Shown: positions 1 to 8,468 of the stretch, piece by piece
How positions within the stretch are numbered: the first letter of the stretch is position 1
Layout: each line of letters opens with the position of its first letter
DNA from: an uncultured Candidatus Pelagibacter sp.
Lineage (GTDB): Bacteria; Pseudomonadota; Alphaproteobacteria; Pelagibacterales; Pelagibacteraceae
Assembly (NCBI GenBank): GCA_905612525.1
Contig: CAJQSG010000013.1
Span: 1 to 40,865, forward strand
Length of the DNA stretch: 40,865 nucleotides
Direction of reading: 5' to 3'
Program-made: the position numbers and the translations under genes
Notes under the pieces: model-generated
Database searches by the model: none
What the model was told of the DNA's origin: nothing
The model's input: the letters and a program-made list of their open reading frames with translations, nothing else

Positions 1-393
1 TGCCGATCTATCTACAAAGATTTTTTTTCCATTTTTTTTGATTACACCCTGTTTTTTTAATTTTTCTATCTTTCTTCTTACACTTTCTCTAGGAATTTGA
101 AGATCTTTTGAAATATCAATGATGTTAATTTTTGGAATTTCTAATGATTTATCTTTATAAAATGTATCATAATCAATTATTAGTCCATTTTCTCTAAAAA
201 ATATTAAATCTTTATTAATTAAATAAATTAAAATTATAAACTTATCAATACCATTATAAGCTTTGTATGCATCAATAAGCCAATTAGTAATTAGCATATA
301 ATATGACGGTGCCAATTTACTAAAATTTTTATTAATACTTTCAAAAATTTTTTCTTCATTTATTTGATTGGAGATACTTGGAATTTTTTTCAT
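1..393 (-). CDS. Winged-helix transcriptional regulator, partial (C-terminus beyond left edge)
   Basis: An open frame of 131 codons starts at an ATG (391-393) and runs off the left end without a stop. The N-terminal two thirds is lysine- and isoleucine-rich and of unknown fold. The last third reads as a helix-turn-helix followed by a wing: IDISKDLQIPRESVRRKIEK, then LKKQGVIKKNGKKIFVD. This pattern (helix, turn, recognition helix with RESVRRKIE, then a basic wing) is typical of MarR-, Crp- or GntR-type winged-helix DNA-binding domains. Family assignment is not possible from the fragment. It is transcribed away from the autotransporter gene at 562, and a TTGACA -35-like hexamer lies upstream on the minus strand (452-457), without a convincing -10. 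Whether it regulates the neighbouring surface genes is unknown. Confidence 0.7.
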   Translation of the reverse strand, partial: MKKIPSISNQINEEKIFESINKNFSKLAPSYYMLITNWLIDAYKAYNGIDKFIILIYLINKDLIFFRENGLIIDYDTFYKDKSLEIPKINIIDISKDLQIPRESVRRKIEKLKKQGVIKKNGKKIFVDRSA

Positions 394-511
394 GATTTTA
401 ATAATTGTTTAAAATGGTAGTAAATCGATATTTCCACCCATTTTGATCACTTGTCAATGAGGCAAGAGCGAAAGCAAAAAAATTAAGTTATAGCAAGATA
501 ATTTAGTTCGA

Positions 512-541
512 TTTGAGCACTAATAAGGTTGTATTTATCCC
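512..541 (+). promoter_or_regulatory. Conserved upstream element of autotransporter gene 1 (candidate promoter)
   Basis: TTTGAGCACTAAT at 512-524, then GGTT and ATTTATC, recurs almost base for base at 4653-4681 in front of another autotransporter. In both places TTGAGC lies 49-50 bp before the GTG start, and a TATC(C/T)C hexamer follows 17-18 bp after it, so the pair could be a -35 and a weak -10 with a very short leader. Conservation between two otherwise different intergenic regions is the main evidence. It could instead be an activator or repressor site. Confidence 0.4.
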
Positions 542-561
542 AAATTCACTAATCTGCATAC

Positions 562-2727
562 GTGAAAAAGATTCTCAAAACATCATTTTTTGTATTTAGT
601 TTTTTAGCTTTATTTTATTCTAATACTTTTGCTTTTATAGAATTTAAACAATCAAAAGATATTTCTTTAGATACTGAGCAAGCAAGAGGAATAAACTTTA
701 AGCCAGACGGGACCATAATGTATGTAACTAACCGTAAACCTCTCGGTACCTCTGCTAATCAAGATGGGCAAGTAACTCAATACTTCCTAAGTACACCTTT
801 TGATATAAGCACAGCAACAAAAACATCCCAAACAAATTTATTAGGTGAGGGTTCTGTTCCGTTATTAAAATTTCCACATGCAATTGAATTTAAACCGGAT
901 GGAACCAAAATGTTTGTAGTCTCGGGAGACCGATATTCAGATATCTATCAATATAGATTAACTACTGCTTGGGATTCATCTACAGCAGAATTTGAAACAA
1001 TTCACGCGGTAAGTAGAGATACTCATACTAAACATTTAAGAACTCTAGCATTTAAACCTGATGGCAGTCGTATGTTTACAGGTGGAAAAAGTAATGATGT
1101 AAGTCAAAGTAAAATAAAGCAATTCACACTAGATAATCCTTGGGATCTTACATCTGGAGTATCATCAGCAGTTGTGTCAGCTGACTTAGGTGGTGCTGAA
1201 CCCAACCTTAGAAATGCTCAATTCGATCCAAATGGAAGTATATTATATATCGGTGGTAATGATAATGATAATATACACAAATATACTTTAAGTACAGCCT
1301 GGGACATCTCAACTTTATCTTCTACTTATACTACGTTTGAGTTAGTTAGTGGTTTTTCACAAATGAGAGGTTTTATATTTGTAGCAGGTTTTACAAAATT
1401 ATTTGTTGTAGATGATGCTGGAACAACAAGTACAATTTTAGAATATAGTCCAGCTTGTTCCATAATTACATGTAGCGATCCTTCTGATGATGGTGATGTT
1501 AAAGCAATCGTTGAAGCAAATGTTGAATTATCAAAACGTATAATTCAAAACATTAATCTTCCAATTTTTCATCGTATGGAGTGGCTGAGAAGACATAAAA
1601 ATAAAGACAATCTATCAAATCTTAATGCAGAAATTGATTTTACTAATAAAAAAATATCAAAATTAGTTGGTGCTCTTAAAAGCTCTAAAAAAGAAATTGA
1701 TAGAAGTTATGATAGTGACGATTGGTTTAAATGGAGCGAGGGTAGAGTTGGTTTAGGGAAAACTAAATTTAAAAATTCATCATCAAGAAACTTTAATAGT
1801 AATGGTATCTCAATTGGCGCAGACAAAATAAATAAAGAAGACAGAGATACTATGTATGGGTATGCTTTTCAGTTTGGAAGTGATGATATTAATATTGGAA
1901 ATAGAGGAACAACACTTAATACTGATACTTATAGTTTAGCATTATACACCACTAAACTTGGAGAAAATCAGGTTTTTACGGATGCATTAATTGGAGTTAG
2001 TTTATTAGATATAGATCAAAAAAGGGTTACTTCTTATAGTAACACCCTGAAAGGTTCTAGAGATGGACAGCAGATCTTTGGATCATTTAATTTTGGAAAA
2101 AGATTGGTTAATGAAGACATAAATCTCAATCCCGGCATCAAATTAGATTTAGGGTACACAAGACTAAAAGCTTTTAGTGAGAAAACAGTTTTAGGAAATA
2201 GTTTGGCAGATGTATTATTTTATGAAGCACAAAATATTAAATCAGCATTGGTAACACTTGGTATACTTTTAGATAAAACAGATACAGATAAGGAAGAGGA
2301 AGAAATTATAAATCACCATGGACGATTAGAGTATATTGCCGATCTAAGTCAATCATCAGATGCAGAATTTTATTATCTAAATGATAAAAGTACAATTTAT
2401 AATTATAAAGTAGATAATAAATCAAAACATAATTTTAGAATTGGTTACGGTTTTGATGTAACTTCAATATCAGGATGGTCATTAGTTGGAAATTTTGAAA
2501 GATTTAAAGCTAATGGAAAAGGTTATAGTAATGACATTTATCTATCTGTAGGGTATGTTCCAGTTGATAAAATGAAATTTGTATTTGATGTAAATAATTT
2601 TGAGAAAACTAGTTTATCATTAACCAATAACGTAAATGAATTTGATTTTAAAATGAGTTCCAATTATAATTTTTTAAGTGAAGTACCTGACTATGGTGCA
2701 AATATAGAAATTTCAAATAAATTTTGA
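562..2727 (+). CDS. Autotransporter with beta-propeller-like passenger
   Basis: A 721-residue exported protein. A signal peptide covers about residues 1-24 (basic start, hydrophobic core, NTFA end). Residues 40-295 carry repeats of the form FKPDGTKMFV followed by a YxLSTPFDIS-like strand, the pattern of a beta-propeller passenger. A cysteine pair (C299, C304) closes this region. A helical linker with MEWLRRHKNKDN follows, then WSEG near residue 391 starts the C-terminal barrel, ending in a phenylalanine (EISNKF) as expected for BAM-inserted outer-membrane barrels. The start is GTG with no clear Shine-Dalgarno; it is preferred because it gives a complete signal peptide. The next gene starts 10 bp after the stop and is probably co-transcribed. 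The ligand of the propeller is unknown; adhesion is an inference. Confidence 0.8.
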   Translation: MKKILKTSFFVFSFLALFYSNTFAFIEFKQSKDISLDTEQARGINFKPDGTIMYVTNRKPLGTSANQDGQVTQYFLSTPFDISTATKTSQTNLLGEGSVPLLKFPHAIEFKPDGTKMFVVSGDRYSDIYQYRLTTAWDSSTAEFETIHAVSRDTHTKHLRTLAFKPDGSRMFTGGKSNDVSQSKIKQFTLDNPWDLTSGVSSAVVSADLGGAEPNLRNAQFDPNGSILYIGGNDNDNIHKYTLSTAWDISTLSSTYTTFELVSGFSQMRGFIFVAGFTKLFVVDDAGTTSTILEYSPACSIITCSDPSDDGDVKAIVEANVELSKRIIQNINLPIFHRMEWLRRHKNKDNLSNLNAEIDFTNKKISKLVGALKSSKKEIDRSYDSDDWFKWSEGRVGLGKTKFKNSSSRNFNSNGISIGADKINKEDRDTMYGYAFQFGSDDINIGNRGTTLNTDTYSLALYTTKLGENQVFTDALIGVSLLDIDQKRVTSYSNTLKGSRDGQQIFGSFNFGKRLVNEDINLNPGIKLDLGYTRLKAFSEKTVLGNSLADVLFYEAQNIKSALVTLGILLDKTDTDKEEEEIINHHGRLEYIADLSQSSDAEFYYLNDKSTIYNYKVDNKSKHNFRIGYGFDVTSISGWSLVGNFERFKANGKGYSNDIYLSVGYVPVDKMKFVFDVNNFEKTSLSLTNNVNEFDFKMSSNYNFLSEVPDYGANIEISNKF

Positions 2728-2736
2728 TAAGTAAAA

Positions 2737-4503
2737 ATGAAAAAGATATCTTTCATTTTTCTTTTGTACTTTTGTACTTTTATTAGTTTTGTAGGACAAA
2801 GCTCTGCTGATGTGATTACCTCAAATAAAACTGTACAAATAGATCTTACAGATAGCGCATCAGGAGATGATGATCCTAATCTTACTGTTAATGATGGAAT
2901 AACTGTAATAAAGGATAATCAGCAGAACCTGATTAAAGGTTTTGCTAGTGGTAATGGAATTTCAGATTCAAGTATGATTATTGGGTCAGGAGCAAAATTA
3001 CAAGGTTTGCATAATACAATAATGATCAGAGAGGCTGATAATGTTACAATTACCAATTCTGGTTCAATTATTGCTCTAGGTTCAAAAGCAATAAATATGC
3101 GAAGCGCTCAAGACATAACAATAACCAACAATGCAGGCGCAACAATTACAGCTGTCAACAATGTTATTGCGGGTGAAGAAGTGGATGGTGATAGTGAAAA
3201 TGTTGAAGGTACAGTGGTTACTAACTCAGGAACTATGTACAGTGATGATGCAAGAGTAATATATTTATACAGTGGTGCTGATACAGCCACCATAACAAAC
3301 AACTCTTCAGGTGTAATGTATAATACAAATACAAATGAAGTCATCCATGTTGGTTCAGATTCTACAATTACCAATAGTGGAATAATACAAAATAGAAACA
3401 GTCCAGATAATAATTCTATAGTTACACAAGGTAACGATAATACAATTATTCTTAAAGACAAAAGTATTTTGGTTGGAACTATTGATGCTGGATCCACAAC
3501 AGGAAACACTTTAAAATTTCAACATGGAATGGGTCAAGGTTACTACTACAAAACTTCTGGTGATTTTACCTTACAAGATCTTGATGGAAACCAAGTAGTA
3601 AAAGGATCAGCAGGATCAGTAGGTCAAGGGGCAAGTGAAACTTTAGATGAGCTGTTAAGTTATAAATCTATAAATTTAAGAAATTTTTTTAACGAATATA
3701 ACAAATTAGATAATCAAGATGCATGGGGTGAAACATATGTATCTAATTTAAAAAGAGACGCTCATACAAACAATTTAGCTTTAGAATATGACTTAACAAA
3801 TTTTGGTGTAAATTTAATAAATAAAATTGATAACGCAAACTTTGTAATTGCATTTGAAGGTGGAAGACAAGATTTTGTTAAAGATCACAAAATAGACTAC
3901 CAAAATATTAGTGCAGGGGTTTATTTGCCACAAAAAGATAATCCTTATTTTAATTTAGATTTATTTATTATAGGGGGTATTACCTTAAAAGATGGAGAAA
4001 GAACCATTTTAACAAACACAACAACCTCTGGTAAATTAACAATAGATAGTGATTATGAAACTTATGAAATTCATACTGGAATAAAAAAGAATAATTCATC
4101 ATCAATACCTGATTTTGGGTTAACGGCTAGTTATTCAATGACCCCTGGTTATGATGAAAGTAAATATTTTTCCTGGACAGACAGACATGTTGGAAATCTT
4201 TCAGTTTTTTTTGAGGATGATTATAATTTGATTAATAACAAAGATAGTAAACTGTTTTTAGGTTGGACATTAGATATGAGAAAAATGATGGGTGATAAAA
4301 AACAAGTTTATTCAATAAATGGAACAAGTGCCACATACAAACAACATAATGATTTAACTAATGAAATATCTCTAATAGCTAATATGGGATATGAAAAAAA
4401 ATTTTCTGATAAAAGTAAAATTTTATTTTCATTAGATGCCAAAAATACAAATCGATATACAAAAAGTGTTGGTGCTAATGTTTCTTTTAAAAATAAATTT
4501 TAA
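2737..4503 (+). CDS. Autotransporter with beta-helix-type passenger
   Basis: A 588-residue exported protein with a signal peptide of about 25 residues (hydrophobic core then GQSSA). Residues 50-255 contain short repeats rich in T/N/G/I such as NVTITNSGSIIA and DITITNNAGATIT, with alternating hydrophobic positions, as in right-handed beta-helix passengers of type V secretion. The last 270 residues, from about WGETYVSN, alternate polar and hydrophobic strands and end FKNKF, consistent with an autotransporter barrel. The passenger differs completely from those of its neighbours, while the barrel position and terminal F are shared. It lies 10 bp downstream of the first autotransporter, so the two likely form one transcript. 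Function beyond a surface or adhesin role cannot be read from the sequence. Confidence 0.75.
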   Translation: MKKISFIFLLYFCTFISFVGQSSADVITSNKTVQIDLTDSASGDDDPNLTVNDGITVIKDNQQNLIKGFASGNGISDSSMIIGSGAKLQGLHNTIMIREADNVTITNSGSIIALGSKAINMRSAQDITITNNAGATITAVNNVIAGEEVDGDSENVEGTVVTNSGTMYSDDARVIYLYSGADTATITNNSSGVMYNTNTNEVIHVGSDSTITNSGIIQNRNSPDNNSIVTQGNDNTIILKDKSILVGTIDAGSTTGNTLKFQHGMGQGYYYKTSGDFTLQDLDGNQVVKGSAGSVGQGASETLDELLSYKSINLRNFFNEYNKLDNQDAWGETYVSNLKRDAHTNNLALEYDLTNFGVNLINKIDNANFVIAFEGGRQDFVKDHKIDYQNISAGVYLPQKDNPYFNLDLFIIGGITLKDGERTILTNTTTSGKLTIDSDYETYEIHTGIKKNNSSSIPDFGLTASYSMTPGYDESKYFSWTDRHVGNLSVFFEDDYNLINNKDSKLFLGWTLDMRKMMGDKKQVYSINGTSATYKQHNDLTNEISLIANMGYEKKFSDKSKILFSLDAKNTNRYTKSVGANVSFKNKF

Positions 4504-4511
4504 TTTAAAAT

Positions 4512-4547
4512 TTACTTAATAGAGATAAGTTAGCATTATGATTTTCT
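4512..4547 (+). repeat. Intergenic repeat, copy 1 (AATAGAGATAAGTTAGCA type)
   Basis: A segment beginning TTACTTAATAGAGATAAG and continuing TTAGCATTATGATTTT lies just after the stop of the beta-helix autotransporter. It recurs at 13232-13267 (one substitution over the shared core) and, shortened, at 8393-8412. No protein or RNA function is evident. It marks duplicated intergenic DNA of the autotransporter block. Confidence 0.8.
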
Positions 4548-4644
4548 TGATTTGAAAAATTATTTTAATGATGAGTTTGGTAAATACATTTTTCTAATGA
4601 ACATTTTCTTTCACTCAATAAAATTTATATCAATATTGGCTTTT

Positions 4645-4682
4645 GTGCCCGTTTTGAGCACTAATGTGGTTAGAATTTATCT
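4645..4682 (+). promoter_or_regulatory. Conserved upstream element with inverted repeat before autotransporter gene 3
   Basis: GTGCCC (4645-4650), a GTTTT loop and GAGCAC (4656-4661) form an imperfect inverted repeat with one mismatch. It overlaps TTGAGC (4654-4659), which continues into CTAATGTGGTTAG and ATTTATC as in the element at 512-541. TTGAGC is 50 bp before the GTG start at 4704. The related element at 13348-13371 keeps the arms with the mismatch at another position. A promoter with an overlapping operator is the simplest reading. Confidence 0.4.
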
Positions 4683-4703
4683 CTTATTCATTAATTTACC
4701 CTA

Positions 4704-7700
4704 GTGAAATTAATAATTAAAATAATTCCAATAATTTTTTTTTGCTTATTTAGTCTTAAGTCATTTGCTGGAGTTACCTACAGCAATGGTGATCGCCTAG
4801 ATATAAGTCGAAATAATATGCCTTTAGTTCATTCTTGGAATAATGATGGATCTAAATTATTTGTAGGTGGTATTGGTGGGAACACACATGGTTCTGATCA
4901 TGATGATGAAATTTTAGAATATAGTTGTTCAGCAGATTATGATGTTTCATCATGTTCTTTTACAAGAAGAATGATTGTAAATGACGATCACAATTCAGGC
5001 ATTGATCCATCAGCTTACGGTTTAGATATAGATATGAGACGAGTATTTGGTATGACTTTTAATAATGACGGAACAAAGATATATCTGAATAGTGGGGCAC
5101 AAGCTCCTAATGATTGTCAAGCAGGTAACGGCCCAAATTGTCGAATCTATGAAATCACTCTTGATGCAGCATTTAATATATCAAGAGGAACACGTACAAA
5201 CACAAAAAGTCTTATAATTTCATCTGGCGTCAATCAAGATGGTATACCAACTGGTATTACATTTAATAACGATGGTTCAAAATTATTTGTAGCAGGATTT
5301 GATGATGATGACATTATAGTATACCCATTAAGTGCTGCCTACAGTCTTGCATCTAGCTCTGTTGGTACACCAGCTGAATTTGATGTGTCATCTCAATCAA
5401 CTAATCCAAGGGATATTGATTTTAATAATGATGGAACTAAGATGTACATAGTTACCCCAGCTGCATCTGCCGATTATATTTCAGTATATTCTTTACCTAC
5501 AGCTTTTGATTTGTCAGATGGTTATACGCATTTAGGTAATTATTCAGTAACGTCACAAGATAACCAGCCATGGAGTATCGAATTTAATGATGATGGAACA
5601 AAGATGTTTATGATTGGGTATCAAAATGATAGAGTACATGAATATAGTTTAAACACAGCATTTGAATTAATTGCTGCTGACCCAACATTAACTTCATCAG
5701 TGCCAGCTGATAATGCAACTGGTGTTGCAATTGATGCAAATATTGTTCTTAATTTTAGTGAAAACGTTAATGTTGAAAGTGGAAATATAACAATTCATAA
5801 AACATCAGATGATTCAACGGTTGAAACCATTGATGTAGCAGGCAGCAAAGTAACAGGAGATGGATCAACTCAAATAACGATTAATCCAGGATCAGACTTT
5901 GAAGATAATACTGAGTATTATTTCAAAATAGCTAGTACTGCTTTTGATGATATTGATGGTAGATCGTACGCTGGAATAAGTTCTAAAACTGATCGAAGTT
6001 TTACGACCACTAACACAATACCCACATTAATTTCATCAGTACCAGATAATAATGCAGCAGGTGTTGCACTTAATGCAAATATTGTTCTTACTTTCAGTGA
6101 AATCGTTAATGTTGAAAGTGGAAATATAACAATTCATAAAACATCAGATGATTCAACAGTTGAAACATTTAATGTAGCAGGCAGCAAAGTAACAGGAAAT
6201 GGATCAACTGAAATAACGATTAATCCAGGATCAGACTTTGAAGATAATACTGAGTATTATTTCAAAATAGCTGGTACTGCTTTTGATGATGTTGATAGTG
6301 GCTCATATGCTGGAATAAGTTCTAAAACTGATCGAAGTTTTACGACCACTAACACAATACCCACATTAATTTCATCAGTACCAGATAATAATGCAACTGA
6401 TGTTGCGCTTGATGCAACTATTGTTCTTAATTTCAGTGAAAACGTTGATACTGAAAGTGGAAATATAACAATTAAAAAAACATCAGGTAATGCAGTGGTT
6501 GAAACTATTAACGTAACAGACACCGATATAGTAATTGGTACAGGAACATCTCAAATAACGATCATTCCATCATCAAATTTTGATAATGATACTGAGTATT
6601 ATGTCTTAATAGCTAATACAGCTTTTGATGACAGTGATAGTGGCTCATACGCTGGAATAAGTTCCACAACTGCTTTAAGTTTTACAACAATAAATTCAAT
6701 ACCAACATTAACTTCATCAGTACCAGCTGATGATGCAATTGATGTTGAAAGAGATGCAAATATAGTTTTAAATTTTAGTGAAAACGTTGATGCTGAAAGT
6801 GGAAATATAACAATTAAAAAAACATCAGATGATTCAACGGTTGAAACAATTGATGTAACAGATACTGATCGAGTATCTGGTACAGGAACATCTCAAATAA
6901 CGGTCACTCCATCATCAAATTTTGATGCAAAAACAGAGTATTATATTCTAATAGCTGCTACTGCTTTTGACAGTAGTAGTGGCGGTTCATACGCTGGAAT
7001 AAGTTCCACAACTGCTTTAAGTTTTACTATTAAAGCAATGGTGGACCCTACAACAGATAAAAATGTTACAGGAAGTATTGATGCTCAAAATATGGTGGCC
7101 AAAAATACCTTATCTGAATTTACAAGTTTGATTAATGATCGACTAAGATATTTAAGACAGAATAGAATTAATAAAGATTTTACAAAAAATAATATAAAAT
7201 TAGATTTTGGAAATGCAATGTTGACATCTCTTGCAAAATTTATTCCAACATCAAACATTCATTTAACAAATGAAATATTAACATCTCTTGCAATAGCTAT
7301 TCCAACATCAAAAACTTATTTAACAAATACAATGTTGACATCTCTTGCAAAAGTTACCCCAGTATCAAAAACTTATTTAACAGACTATATTCCTAAAAAT
7401 TGGTCATCATGGAGTGAGGGCTCTGTTAGTATGACAAAGGTAGGAGATTATAAAAGTTCTTCATCAAAAGACATAGATGTCCAAGGTCTAGCCTTAGGTT
7501 TTGATACAAAATTAAACAATAATGATCTATTAGGTTTTGCAATGCAATTTAGTCAAAGTGATGCAGAAGTTGGAAATAATGGAACAGGTATTAATAGTAA
7601 AAATTATAATTTATCAATTTATAGAACAAGACCATTAAATGATGATAATTTTGTTGAAGGATTATTTGGAGTTGTTTTAACTGAAAGTGATTTAAAAAGA

Positions 7701-8384
7701 GTTAGTGGTGCTAATACTTTAACAGGTTCTCGAGATGGAATTCAAATATTTAGTTCAATTAATTACGCTGGTAAGCCTGTTAATAAAGCAGACTTTAATT
7801 TAACTCCAATAGCTCGAGTTGATCTTGGTTACACTGAATTAGATGGTTACACTGAAACTGGTACTGATGCACTAACATATGGTAAACAAACTGTTGAAAG
7901 CGGCTTAGCTTCAATTGGTTTAGAGATTAATGATATTATTAAATTTTCTAATAGTTCTTTAGAACCATTTGGTTCATTTCAGTATGGACTAGATTTTAGT
8001 AATTCATCGGAGGCAAAAATGAATTATGTATCTGATACCTCAACGATTTATTCTTATACTCCAGGTATAAATTCTACACATTTATTAACTGCTGAAATGG
8101 GATTTAATTATGAACTACAAGATCATTTAAAATTAACAGGTATTTTTAAAGGAATTCAAGGGAGCGGAAGTCAGCAAACGAACCATATAAGATTTGGCTT
8201 TCATTATATTTCTCAGCGTGAAACAGAGTATGCTATGAGTTTAGATGGATCTGATGAACTAACGACAGGACTAAATATATCTAAAAATATAAATGGTTTT
8301 GATATCAAATTAGGATCAAACTATAGCTTGATGAGTCAAACCCCTGATTATGGTGTAAACTTGAAAATTTCAAATAAATTTTAA
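4704..8384 (+). CDS. Large autotransporter: propeller plus four Ig-like repeats plus barrel
   Basis: A 1226-residue exported protein and the largest autotransporter here. A signal peptide (about residues 1-22, ending KSFA) precedes a propeller-like region to about residue 325, with repeated FNNDGTKMYI/FNDDGTKMFM strands. Residues 327-778 hold four tandem domains of 113-114 residues, each starting PTLxSSVPxxxA and containing IVLxFSExV and FTTTN. These match the bacterial Ig-like (Big_5/SbsA-type) pattern. A threefold 19-residue repeat follows (NAMLTSLAKFIPTS type), then WSEGSVSM opens the barrel, ending KISNKF. Start is GTG without a Shine-Dalgarno, supported by the signal peptide. The Ig repeats sit where the other propeller autotransporters have a cysteine pair, so they may project the propeller away from the membrane. 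Confidence 0.8.
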   Translation: MKLIIKIIPIIFFCLFSLKSFAGVTYSNGDRLDISRNNMPLVHSWNNDGSKLFVGGIGGNTHGSDHDDEILEYSCSADYDVSSCSFTRRMIVNDDHNSGIDPSAYGLDIDMRRVFGMTFNNDGTKIYLNSGAQAPNDCQAGNGPNCRIYEITLDAAFNISRGTRTNTKSLIISSGVNQDGIPTGITFNNDGSKLFVAGFDDDDIIVYPLSAAYSLASSSVGTPAEFDVSSQSTNPRDIDFNNDGTKMYIVTPAASADYISVYSLPTAFDLSDGYTHLGNYSVTSQDNQPWSIEFNDDGTKMFMIGYQNDRVHEYSLNTAFELIAADPTLTSSVPADNATGVAIDANIVLNFSENVNVESGNITIHKTSDDSTVETIDVAGSKVTGDGSTQITINPGSDFEDNTEYYFKIASTAFDDIDGRSYAGISSKTDRSFTTTNTIPTLISSVPDNNAAGVALNANIVLTFSEIVNVESGNITIHKTSDDSTVETFNVAGSKVTGNGSTEITINPGSDFEDNTEYYFKIAGTAFDDVDSGSYAGISSKTDRSFTTTNTIPTLISSVPDNNATDVALDATIVLNFSENVDTESGNITIKKTSGNAVVETINVTDTDIVIGTGTSQITIIPSSNFDNDTEYYVLIANTAFDDSDSGSYAGISSTTALSFTTINSIPTLTSSVPADDAIDVERDANIVLNFSENVDAESGNITIKKTSDDSTVETIDVTDTDRVSGTGTSQITVTPSSNFDAKTEYYILIAATAFDSSSGGSYAGISSTTALSFTIKAMVDPTTDKNVTGSIDAQNMVAKNTLSEFTSLINDRLRYLRQNRINKDFTKNNIKLDFGNAMLTSLAKFIPTSNIHLTNEILTSLAIAIPTSKTYLTNTMLTSLAKVTPVSKTYLTDYIPKNWSSWSEGSVSMTKVGDYKSSSSKDIDVQGLALGFDTKLNNNDLLGFAMQFSQSDAEVGNNGTGINSKNYNLSIYRTRPLNDDNFVEGLFGVVLTESDLKRVSGANTLTGSRDGIQIFSSINYAGKPVNKADFNLTPIARVDLGYTELDGYTETGTDALTYGKQTVESGLASIGLEINDIIKFSNSSLEPFGSFQYGLDFSNSSEAKMNYVSDTSTIYSYTPGINSTHLLTAEMGFNYELQDHLKLTGIFKGIQGSGSQQTNHIRFGFHYISQRETEYAMSLDGSDELTTGLNISKNINGFDIKLGSNYSLMSQTPDYGVNLKISNKF
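5682..7037 (+). repeat. Four tandem 339-342 bp repeats encoding Ig-like domains
   Basis: Units start at 5682, 6021, 6360 and 6702 (spacing 339, 339, 342 bp). Units 1 and 2 share long identical stretches at the DNA level, while 3 and 4 resemble each other (ITIKKTS, TDTD insert). This suggests recent duplication on top of an older one. The reading frame is preserved throughout. Confidence 0.9.
7215..7385 (+). repeat. Three tandem 57-bp repeats in the passenger-barrel linker
   Basis: Exact 57-bp units at 7215-7271, 7272-7328 and 7329-7385 encode 19 residues each (MLTSLAKFIPTS, ILTSLAIAIPTS and MLTSLAKVTPVS, each followed by an HLTN/YLTN/YLTD end). They lie immediately before the barrel. Being multiples of three they can expand or contract without breaking the gene. 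Confidence 0.9.
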
Positions 8385-8392
8385 TTTAAAAT

Positions 8393-8412
8393 TTACTTAA
8401 TAGAGATAAGTT
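8393..8412 (+). repeat. Intergenic repeat, copy 2 (truncated)
   Basis: TTACTTAATAGAGATAAGTT directly follows the stop of the large autotransporter, in the same position relative to the stop as copy 1. The homology ends after AAGTT, whereas copies 1 and 3 continue with AGCATTATGATTTT. Confidence 0.7.
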
Positions 8413-8419
8413 TTAATAA

Positions 8420-8453
8420 GTAAAATAAAATTAGCTTCCAATTTATTTTTTAC
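8420..8453. terminator. Possible bidirectional AT-rich terminator between convergent autotransporter genes
   Basis: GTAAAATAAAATT (8420-8432) and AATTTATTTTTTAC (8440-8453) can pair with one bulge around a 7-base AGCTTCC loop, flanked by A/T runs. It sits between two genes facing each other. The lack of a GC-rich stem keeps this tentative. Confidence 0.3.
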
Positions 8454-8468
8454 TTTTATTTTTTATAT

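Noticed and set aside
3108-3509. Open frame antisense to the beta-helix autotransporter (and similar long antisense frames at 6257-6523, 9274-9666, 11669-12028, 18361-18663)
   Set aside because: They lie entirely inside well-supported genes, mirror their repetitive composition, and lack start signals or protein-like features.
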